Assembly (NCBI GenBank): GCA_031392945.1
Contig: JANMVT010000188.1
Coordinates: 1 to 12,394 of the forward strand
Origin: JANYCG01 sp031392945
Lineage (GTDB): Bacteria > Pseudomonadota > Gammaproteobacteria > Burkholderiales > Burkholderiaceae_C
Reading direction: 5' to 3'
DNA length: 12,394 bases
Shown: positions 6,778 through 12,394 of the stretch, in pieces
Numbering within the stretch: position 1 is the first letter of the stretch
Layout of the letters: each line of letters starts with the position of its first letter
Translations under genes and position numbers: made by a program
Notes under the pieces: model-generated
The model's database searches: none
What the model saw: the letters and a program-made list of their open reading frames with translations, nothing else
What the model was told of the DNA's origin: nothing

Positions 6778-8199
6778 ATGCGATCCGACCAGAACGAATT
6801 GATCACCCGCATCGGCCCCGGCACGCCCTGCGGCCAGCTGATGCGCCACTATTGGCAGCCCGTTGCGTTGCTGGATGAATTTGACCCCGCGCTCAACCCC
6901 GACATGGCGTTGCGCCCGGTCAAGGCGGTGCGTGTTCTAGGGCAGGACCTGGTGCTGTTCCGGGATGCCGGGATCGACGGCCCGGGCCAGTTCGGCCTGC
7001 TCGACCGCGACTGCCCGCACCGGGGCGCGGATCTGTCGTTCGGCCGGCGTGAGGATGCAGCCCAAGGCGGCGGACTGCGTTGCCCGTTTCACGGCTGGAA
7101 GTTCGCCCCCAGCGGCCAATGCCTGGAGACACCCGCTGAACCCACGCAAGCCCCGGGCAGCCGCCTGTGTGAGCGCATCCGCCAGCGCAGTTACCCGCTC
7201 ATCGAAAAAGCCGGCATCTTGTTTGCATGGTTGGGGCCGGAAAAATCAACGCCGCCGCCCTTCCCCGATTTCGACTGTTTCAAGGCCCCGGCCAGCCACA
7301 GCTTCGCCTTCAAGGGGCTGTGGAACTGCAACTGGCTGCAGGCTTTTGAGGTCGGCATCGACCCGGCGCATCCCTCGTTTTTGCACGTGTTTTTCAACGA
7401 CGAGGCGCCCGAACAAACCGGTGAAAACAAGGCCGGGCGCCAGTTCCGCTCCAACAGCGCGGGAGAGATCAACGGCGAACATTGGCCCATGACCCGCATC
7501 ATGCGCGAGTTCAACCAGCCCGACATCAGCTTCGAGCCAACGCCCTACGGCCTGCAATTGACCGCACTGCGCCACCTCAAGGCCAAGTTGAAAGCCGATC
7601 TGACCCATGTGCGCGTCACCCAGGCAATTTTCCCCCACACCTTCGTCATTCCACTGTCGGAGACCATGACGATCACGCAAATCCATTTGCCGGTGGACGA
7701 CACCCACACCTACTGGTATTCGATCTTCACCAGTTTTGCCGGGCCAGTCGACAAAACGGCCATGCGCAACCAGCGCCTCAAAGCCAACCCCGCGCCCGAT
7801 TTTTTGCCGCTGAACGGCCGCCATAACCAGTGGGGTTTCAACGCCCAGGAGCAGCATGAAAAAACCTTTCTGGGCATGGGCGAAGACGACATCAATGTGC
7901 ACGACCAATGGGCCTGCGAGAGCATGGGCGCCGTCGCTGACCGCACGCGCGAGCACTTGGGCCAAAGCGACAAAGTCATCATCGCCAACCGGCGCATCTT
8001 GCTCAAGGCGATAGAGACGGTGCAGGCCGGGGGCACGCCGCCGGGCGTCGCAGATGCCGCCGTGTCGGCCATGGCGGGCGGGCCCGACACGGTGGACGGC
8101 ATTGCCCCGGCGGATTCCTGGGCTGCGTTCTGGCGCGAAACGGCGGCCGCCAAACGCGCGAATGCGACGTGGACAGCGCCCTGGGCTGCTCCCCAATGA
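6778..8199 (+). CDS. Rieske [2Fe-2S] non-haem iron aromatic oxygenase, alpha subunit (phthalate 4,5-dioxygenase-like)
   Basis: Oxygenase component of a ring-hydroxylating or demethylating system, which takes electrons from a reductase not present in this window. From the ATG at 6778 it has 473 residues; a TTG 14 codons upstream is possible, but MRHYWQPV, typical of the family's start, follows the ATG at once. The Rieske cluster ligands are Cys79-Pro-His81 and Cys102-Pro-Phe-His105. The mononuclear iron site is D195-x2-H198-x4-H203 in the segment EVGIDPAHPSFLH. The third ligand is probably Asp376 in HDQWACESMG. The tail block DRTREHLGQSDKVI...RR is typical of the phthalate/phenoxybenzoate dioxygenase group. 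Its stop overlaps the next gene's start (ATGA, 8196-8199), so the two are translated together. Substrate unknown. Confidence 0.9.
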   Translation: MRSDQNELITRIGPGTPCGQLMRHYWQPVALLDEFDPALNPDMALRPVKAVRVLGQDLVLFRDAGIDGPGQFGLLDRDCPHRGADLSFGRREDAAQGGGLRCPFHGWKFAPSGQCLETPAEPTQAPGSRLCERIRQRSYPLIEKAGILFAWLGPEKSTPPPFPDFDCFKAPASHSFAFKGLWNCNWLQAFEVGIDPAHPSFLHVFFNDEAPEQTGENKAGRQFRSNSAGEINGEHWPMTRIMREFNQPDISFEPTPYGLQLTALRHLKAKLKADLTHVRVTQAIFPHTFVIPLSETMTITQIHLPVDDTHTYWYSIFTSFAGPVDKTAMRNQRLKANPAPDFLPLNGRHNQWGFNAQEQHEKTFLGMGEDDINVHDQWACESMGAVADRTREHLGQSDKVIIANRRILLKAIETVQAGGTPPGVADAAVSAMAGGPDTVDGIAPADSWAAFWRETAAAKRANATWTAPWAAPQ

Positions 8200-9716
8200 G
8201 CTTCGCAGCGCGCTGCGGCATCGACTCCCCTGCGCGCCGCGCGGCGGCCGCGCAGGCGGCCCGCCTGATCGAAGCCAGCGGCATCGAACAAGTGCGCTTC
8301 TCCTGGTGCGACCAGCACGGCGCGCTGCGCGGCAAAACCCTGATGCCACAAGCCGCCATCAAGGCGATGGATGAAGGCGTGGGCCTGGTCAGCACCCTGC
8401 TGCTCAAAGACAGCTCGGACCGCACCTGCTGGAAGGTGTTTGAAGCCGGTGGTGTGGCCGATTTGCCCGGGTTCGAAGCGGCCCCCAATTTGCTGCTGCT
8501 GCCCGACCCGGCCAGTTACCGGCAGCTGTCGTGGGCGCGCAAAACCGCCTGGTTCCTGTGCCAGCCCTGGTTTCAGGACGGCAGGCCGGTGGCGCTGGAC
8601 ACCCGGCGCGTGCTGCAAACCGCCCTGGCGCGGCTGCAGGCCCAGGGCCTGGCGATGCAATGCGGGCTGGAGGTGGAATTTCATATCTACCGCATCAATC
8701 CCGGCGCTGGTGCCCAGGGCCAGGATCCGCTCGACCCCGAGCAGGCCGCCTGGCCGGGTTTGCCGCCGCCGGTGTCGATGATCCACCCCGGCTACAACCT
8801 GTTGTCCGAGGCCTGGGGCGACCAGTGCCACGCGCCGCTGCAGATCGTGCAGCAGACGGCGCAGGCCCTGGGTTTGCCCCTTGTTTCGCTGGAAATCGAA
8901 CTCGGCCCCAGCCAGGTCGAAGCCGTGTTTGACGTGACTGACGCCCTCACCGCCGCCGACAACATGGTGCTGTTCAGAAGCGCCGCCAGCCAGGCGCTGC
9001 GCCGCGCCGGGTACCTGGCGACCTTCATGTGCCGCCCGCCGTTTCCCAACATCATGTCCAGCGGCTGGCACCTGCACCAGTCGCTGGTGCAGCTTCCTGT
9101 ATCTCGCCAGTCGCTGGCCGATGTCAAAAATGGCAGCAATGCCCTTATGCGCGACGCGCCCGCCGAAGGCGCATCACCATCGGACGCCAAATTCACGCTG
9201 AGCGACACCGGCGACCAATATTTAGCCGGCCTGCTCGACCATGCGCCTGCCATGGCCGCGCTGGCGGTGCCGACCGTCAACGGCTTTGAGCGTTTTTCAG
9301 CCAACCGCCTGGCGCCCAACGCCATCAACTGGGGGCGTGACAACCGGGGCGCCATGCTGCGCGTGATCGGGCAGGCGGGAGACAGCGCCACGCGCATCGA
9401 AAACCGCGTCGGCGAACCCGCCGCCAACCCTTACCTTTACATCGCATCGCAAATCCACGCGGGCCTGGACGGCATCGCACGCCAGCTCAAGAGCCCGCCC
9501 GCCAGCGACTCGCCTTACGACGACACCCGCCCCCGGCTGCCCGCATCCCTGTGCGAGGCCGTCGCCGCGCTGCGTGCGGACTCGGCGCTGGCGCAAGGCC
9601 TGGGGCTTGAATTTGTCAACTATTACACCCACATCAAACAGGCGGAAATTGCGCGTTTTGAGGCGGCACAGGACAAACTGGACTGGCAGCGGCGAGAATA
9701 CTTCAGCCGCATTTGA
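8196..9716 (+). CDS. Glutamine synthetase-like gamma-glutamyl ligase
   Basis: Member of the GS superfamily, which activates glutamate as gamma-glutamyl phosphate and transfers it to ammonia or an amine. It has 506 residues. The N-terminal beta-grasp domain includes VRFSWCDQHGALRGKTL (33-49). The catalytic domain has Glu159 and Glu161 (GLEVEFH), SLEIELGPSQVE (231-242), His292 and His294 (SSGWHLHQSL), PTVNGFERF (359-367), WGRDNRGAMLRV (379-390) and RIENRVGEPAANPYLY (400-415), so metal and nucleotide residues look intact. The segment TCWKVFEAGG near 77-86 is unlike housekeeping GlnA. The ATG start overlaps the Rieske stop; a GTG 27 nt upstream is less likely. The pairing suggests it glutamylates an amine handled by the oxygenase, as in aniline (TdnQ/AtdA1) or isopropylamine (IpuC) catabolism. 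That role is inference. Confidence 0.87.
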   Translation: MSFAARCGIDSPARRAAAAQAARLIEASGIEQVRFSWCDQHGALRGKTLMPQAAIKAMDEGVGLVSTLLLKDSSDRTCWKVFEAGGVADLPGFEAAPNLLLLPDPASYRQLSWARKTAWFLCQPWFQDGRPVALDTRRVLQTALARLQAQGLAMQCGLEVEFHIYRINPGAGAQGQDPLDPEQAAWPGLPPPVSMIHPGYNLLSEAWGDQCHAPLQIVQQTAQALGLPLVSLEIELGPSQVEAVFDVTDALTAADNMVLFRSAASQALRRAGYLATFMCRPPFPNIMSSGWHLHQSLVQLPVSRQSLADVKNGSNALMRDAPAEGASPSDAKFTLSDTGDQYLAGLLDHAPAMAALAVPTVNGFERFSANRLAPNAINWGRDNRGAMLRVIGQAGDSATRIENRVGEPAANPYLYIASQIHAGLDGIARQLKSPPASDSPYDDTRPRLPASLCEAVAALRADSALAQGLGLEFVNYYTHIKQAEIARFEAAQDKLDWQRREYFSRI

Positions 9717-9760
9717 AACGGGCCAAAACCCGCCGGGCCAAGTTTTCCCCGATTGATAAA

Positions 9761-9813
9761 TGCTACTATTTTAGTAGCTACATACGCATATTCCACGAGG
9801 GCAATCGCCCTGT
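9761..9813 (+). repeat. Short AT-rich palindromic repeat, copy 3 (upstream of pirin gene)
   Basis: Begins TGCTACTATTTTAGTAGC. GCTACTA and TAGTAGC form a perfect 7-bp stem around TTT (9762-9778). A second hairpin, AGGGC-AATC-GCCCT (9798-9811), is followed by GTTTTCC and could weakly terminate transcription of the GS-like gene. It matches the copy at 448 at 37 of 49 ungapped positions. It occupies much of the 130-nt gap between the GS-like and pirin genes; the rest of that gap shows nothing clear. Confidence 0.7.
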
Positions 9814-9846
9814 TTTCCTCCTAAACTCTGAAGAAACGGCGAAATC

Positions 9847-10911
9847 ATGACCACTCAAGCCATCTTGGCCCTGAAACCCCTGGGCTTCCCCTGGACCACC
9901 ATCGACCCCTTCCTGTTCTGCGTCTACCACGACGACGCCTACCCGAACGGCAACGCCCAGATGGGCCCCGACGCCTCGCTGGCCGGGCGCGACATGGGCC
10001 AGGATTTCGCCCGCAAAGACGGCTGGTCGATGTACCACGGCATGACGGTCCCCGGCTTCCCCTCGCACCCGCACCGGGGTTTCGAGACCGTCACGGTTGT
10101 GCGCAAAGGCCTGATCGACCACTCGGATTCTTTGGGCGCCACCGCGCGGTTTGGCGGCACCGGGGCAGGCGGCGACGTGCAGTGGCTCACGGCCGGCAAA
10201 GGCATCGTGCATTCCGAGATGTTCCCGCTCTTGAACCAGGACAAAGCCAACCCGCTGGAGCTGTTCCAGATCTGGCTGAACCTGCCAGCCAGAAGCAAGA
10301 TGGTCGAGCCGCACTTCACCATGTTGTGGGCCGAAAAAATCCCGCGCCGCCTGGACGCCGACGCGTCCGGCAAAACCACCGAAGTCGCCTGCATCGCGGG
10401 CCGGATCGGACAGGCGCCAGGCCTTGCGCTCCCTGAGCCTCTTCAACCCCTGGCGCCGCCGCCAGATTCCTGGGCCTCTGACCCGGCCAGCGACCTGGCC
10501 ATCTGGACGCTGAAAATGCAAGCCGGCGCACGTTGGACCGTGCCCGCCGCCGCAGGCAACGGCACGCGCCGCCAGCTGTATTTCTTCAAAGGCCAAAGCG
10601 TGGCCGTGGCGGGGCAATCCGTCGCCGAACACGCGGCCATCGAGCTCGACGCCAGCGTCGATGTCGAGTTGGTCAACGGCCCTGAAGTCAGCGAATTCCT
10701 GGTGCTGCAAGGCAAACCGATTGGCGAGCCGGTCGCCCAGTACGGCCCCTTCGTGATGAACACGCAAGCCGAAATCCACCAGGCCTTTGCCGACTACCGG
10801 CGCACCGAGTTCGGCGGCTGGCCCTTCGCCGACACTGCGCCGGTGCATTGCCGCGAGGCGAAGCGCTTCGCCAAACATGCCAATGGCAAGGTCGAGACGA
10901 TGCCCGCCTGA
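9847..10911 (+). CDS. Pirin family cupin protein
   Basis: Bicupin metalloprotein. Bacterial pirins such as E. coli YhhW have shown quercetin dioxygenase activity; others act as regulators or redox sensors. It has 354 residues, somewhat longer than the roughly 230-300 of many pirins. The N-terminal cupin carries the signature FPSHPHRGFETVTVV at 71-85 and GLIDHSDSLG at 88-97. Metal ligands by analogy with human pirin are His74, His76, His122 and Glu124 (GIVHSEM). The second cupin ends with the family block PIGEPVAQYGPFVMNT at about 291-306. The ATG at 9847 has only a weak purine-rich stretch upstream. It lies 130 nt after the GS-like gene, with a repeat between, and 47 nt before the ABM gene. 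The reaction here is unknown. Confidence 0.9.
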   Translation: MTTQAILALKPLGFPWTTIDPFLFCVYHDDAYPNGNAQMGPDASLAGRDMGQDFARKDGWSMYHGMTVPGFPSHPHRGFETVTVVRKGLIDHSDSLGATARFGGTGAGGDVQWLTAGKGIVHSEMFPLLNQDKANPLELFQIWLNLPARSKMVEPHFTMLWAEKIPRRLDADASGKTTEVACIAGRIGQAPGLALPEPLQPLAPPPDSWASDPASDLAIWTLKMQAGARWTVPAAAGNGTRRQLYFFKGQSVAVAGQSVAEHAAIELDASVDVELVNGPEVSEFLVLQGKPIGEPVAQYGPFVMNTQAEIHQAFADYRRTEFGGWPFADTAPVHCREAKRFAKHANGKVETMPA

Positions 10912-10921
10912 CGGTTAAACT

Positions 10922-10950
10922 CCAAGCCTGTTTTCAACCCCAGGCTTTGG
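10922..10950 (+). promoter_or_regulatory. Hairpin just upstream of the ABM-domain gene
   Basis: CCAAGCCTG (10922-10930) pairs with CAGGCTTTGG (10941-10950) as a 9-bp stem with a single bulged base and a 10-nt loop. It ends 8 nt before the ATG at 10959, and the only purine-rich stretch that could bind the ribosome (GGAAT, 10949-10953) begins in its 3' arm. No T-run follows, so it is not a classic terminator. It might limit translation or protect an mRNA end. Confidence 0.45.
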
Positions 10951-10958
10951 AATAGACC

Positions 10959-11261
10959 ATGATCCTCGAACTCGCCGACATCCGCATCCACCCCGGCCAG
11001 AACGCCGCATTCGAAGAAGCCATCCAGCGCGGTGTGCGCGAAGTGGCCTCCCAAGCCCGCGGGTTTCAGGGCTACAAAGTCAATCGCGGCATAGAAAGCG
11101 CCGAGCGCTACATCCTGCAAATCTTCTGGGACACGCTGGAAAACCACACGGTGGATTTCCGCCAGGGGCCGCTGTTTGCGCAGTGGCGCGCGATTGTCGG
11201 GCCATTTTTCAACGGCCCGCCATCGGTGGAACATTTCGAACTGGTGGCCAAGTCGGCCTGA
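10959..11261 (+). CDS. Antibiotic biosynthesis monooxygenase (ABM) domain protein
   Basis: A 100-residue single-domain protein of the dimeric alpha-beta barrel superfamily. It starts with the first beta strand (ILELADIRIHPGQNAAFEEA), has a central GFQGYKVNRGIE segment and a YILQIFWDTLENH segment, and ends near SVEHFELVAK, matching the order of strands and helices in ABM proteins. Members include cofactor-free quinone-forming monooxygenases (ActVA-Orf6, YgiN) and haem-degrading enzymes, but many are uncharacterised. Here it sits between a pirin and an FAH-family gene, 47 nt after the first and 26 nt before the second, so it probably belongs to the same catabolic transcript. The specific reaction is not evident. 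Translation start may be shielded by a hairpin. Confidence 0.85.
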   Translation: MILELADIRIHPGQNAAFEEAIQRGVREVASQARGFQGYKVNRGIESAERYILQIFWDTLENHTVDFRQGPLFAQWRAIVGPFFNGPPSVEHFELVAKSA

Positions 11262-11287
11262 ACTTTTAATTAACTGAGGAGATTTGC

Positions 11288-11983
11288 ATGAGTTTTGTCA
11301 TTCCAGCCGTGCCGCAGGTGTCTTTGCCCGTAGTCGGAACCAGCGCGCGCTTCCCGGTGCGCCGTGTTTATTGCGTGGGACGCAACTACGTCGAACACGC
11401 CAAAGAGATGGGATTCACCGGGCGCGAGCCGCCGTTTTTCTTCCTGAAGCCGGCCGACGCCGTCGTGGTGGTCAACGCGGGGGAAACCGCCAGCGTGGCC
11501 TACCCCGTGATGACCCAGGACTACCAGCATGAAATCGAAATGGTGGTGGCGATTGGCACGGGCGGCAAAAACATTCCGGCCGCCGACGCGCAAAGGCACA
11601 TTTTTGGCTACGCAGTGGGCCTGGACATGACACGGCGCGACTTGCAGGCCGAGCAGAAGAAACTGGGGCGCCCCTGGTGCATCGGCAAGGCCTTTGACCA
11701 GTCCGCGCCTTGCGGCCCGATCACGCCTGCGGCCCAGGCGGGTGATGTCGCGAATGCCGACATTTGCATCCAGGTCAACGGCAAAGACCGCCAGCGCAGC
11801 AATTTGTCCAAACTGATCTGGAACATCGGTGAAACCATCGAACACATCTCCAAGGCCTGGGAATTGCAGCCCGGCGACCTGATTTATTCGGGCACGCCCG
11901 AAGGCGTGGCCGCCGTGGTCGCGGGCGACACCCTGGTCGGCACCGTGGGCGGGCTGACCACGATCAGCGTCAAAGTCGTCTAG
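11288..11983 (+). CDS. Fumarylacetoacetate hydrolase family protein, fumarylpyruvate hydrolase-like
   Basis: Hydrolyses a carbon-carbon bond in a 2,4-diketo acid; the closest known type is fumarylpyruvate hydrolase (NagK of the gentisate pathway), giving fumarate and pyruvate. The 231 residues match the small single-domain FAH family. The family start VYCVGRNYVEHAKEMG is at 27-42 and REPPFFFLKPADAV at 46-59. Metal ligands are Glu82 and Glu84 (HEIEMVV) and Asp113 (GLDMTRRDLQ). WCIGKAFDQSAPCGP and IYSGTPEGV are also typical. GAGGAG lies 6 nt before the ATG, the best ribosome site in this cluster. A TRAP transporter gene follows 34 nt later, suggesting uptake and breakdown of one compound. Other acylpyruvate or oxaloacetate-type activities are possible. 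Confidence 0.88.
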   Translation: MSFVIPAVPQVSLPVVGTSARFPVRRVYCVGRNYVEHAKEMGFTGREPPFFFLKPADAVVVVNAGETASVAYPVMTQDYQHEIEMVVAIGTGGKNIPAADAQRHIFGYAVGLDMTRRDLQAEQKKLGRPWCIGKAFDQSAPCGPITPAAQAGDVANADICIQVNGKDRQRSNLSKLIWNIGETIEHISKAWELQPGDLIYSGTPEGVAAVVAGDTLVGTVGGLTTISVKVV

Positions 11984-12017
11984 CAAATCGGCCCGCCAAA
12001 GAGCGCAGGAGTCCGCG

Positions 12018-12394
12018 ATGCTGGAAAAACTGGCCAAACTGAGCGCCATCCTCTCGGGTGTGTTGATGTCCCTCATCACCGTGTTGACCTGCGCCAGCAT
12101 CGTTGGGCGCGAGTTCCTTGGCAAAACCGTGCCGGGGGACTTTGAACTGGTCGGCCTGGCGACTGGCGCTGCGGTCGGCCTGTTCATGCCGCTGTGCCAG
12201 CTGAAAAATGGCAACATCATTGTGGATTTTTTCACCGCGCGGGCGCCGCAACGCGTCAACTCAGCCCTGGACCGCCTGGGCGCACTCACACTGGCCCTGA
12301 GTTTCGCCCTGTTGACCTGGCGCTCGGCCCTGGGCGGTTTGAACGCCTGGGACACCCACTCCGGCACCATGCTGCTGGGCGTGCCCGAATGGAT
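12018..12394 (+). CDS. TRAP transporter small permease (DctQ-like), 3'-truncated by window edge
   Basis: Small membrane subunit of a tripartite ATP-independent periplasmic transporter, which imports organic acids with sodium or proton flow. The 125 visible residues start at ATG 12018, with AGGAG 6 nt upstream. Hydrophobic segments lie at about 9-29, 44-60 and 87-106; a fourth would lie past the window. PGDFELVGLATGA at 39-51 and CQLKNGNIIVDFF at 60-72 are the usual DctQ landmarks. The large permease (DctM) and binding protein (DctP) are expected downstream but not visible. It follows the FAH-like gene closely, so the cargo may be that pathway's substrate, perhaps an aromatic or dicarboxylic acid. 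Confidence 0.88.
   Translation, partial: MLEKLAKLSAILSGVLMSLITVLTCASIVGREFLGKTVPGDFELVGLATGAAVGLFMPLCQLKNGNIIVDFFTARAPQRVNSALDRLGALTLALSFALLTWRSALGGLNAWDTHSGTMLLGVPEW

Noticed and set aside
7246..9077. Long minus-strand open frames opposite the Rieske and GS-like genes
   Set aside because: Arg/Ala/Gly/His-rich translations without family motifs, as expected from GC-rich antisense frames; both plus-strand genes are well supported.
9717..9760. Hairpin-like CCCGCCGGG followed by a short T run after the GS-like gene
   Set aside because: Stem of only three pairs and an interrupted T run; too weak to call a terminator.
9778..10878. 366-codon minus-strand frame opposite the pirin gene
   Set aside because: No family motifs; pirin signature residues are on the plus strand.
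11270..12370. 366-codon minus-strand frame opposite the FAH-like and DctQ genes
   Set aside because: Spans two well-supported plus-strand genes and the gap between them; translation lacks recognisable features.

Overview
The window looks like a chromosomal segment of a high-GC betaproteobacterium, most likely Comamonadaceae (Polaromonas/Rhodoferax/Acidovorax-like). Reasons: a phaC-phaA-phaB operon of the Cupriavidus type, a standalone type II lumazine synthase, a TRAP transporter beside a fumarylpyruvate-hydrolase-like gene, and short AT-rich repeats of a kind I associate with that family. The genus assignment is inference.

Left part, minus strand (1-3520): the polyhydroxybutyrate operon, read right to left: phaC (synthase), phaA (thiolase), phaB (reductase, cut by the window edge). 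It makes storage polyester from acetyl-CoA. A plausible sigma70-type promoter lies upstream of phaC. A short repeat sits between phaA and phaB.

Middle (3673-6711): a small two-helix membrane protein gene on the plus strand overlaps tail-to-tail with pgeF. Then come, all on the minus strand, pgeF (peptidoglycan editing factor), maiA (glutathione-dependent maleylacetoacetate/maleylpyruvate isomerase), ribH (type II lumazine synthase) and a LON-substrate-binding-domain protein. A possible terminator separates the LON gene from ribH. pgeF carries an AT-rich in-frame segment that matches the repeat family.

Right part, plus strand (6778-12394): a Rieske non-haem iron oxygenase and a glutamine-synthetase-like ligase, coupled by an ATGA stop/start overlap. 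They are followed by a pirin, an antibiotic-biosynthesis-monooxygenase (ABM) domain protein, a fumarylpyruvate-hydrolase-like FAH protein, and the start of a TRAP transporter small subunit. This looks like a catabolic cluster for an aromatic or amine-bearing compound; the substrate cannot be read from the sequence.

The two most interesting observations are the repeat copy translated as part of PgeF, and the coupled GS-like/Rieske pair, which recalls the gamma-glutamylation-plus-dioxygenation logic of aniline degradation but lacks the other components of that system in this window. No stretch over 300 bases lacks a gene. No tRNA, rRNA, CRISPR array, insertion sequence or integrase was seen.
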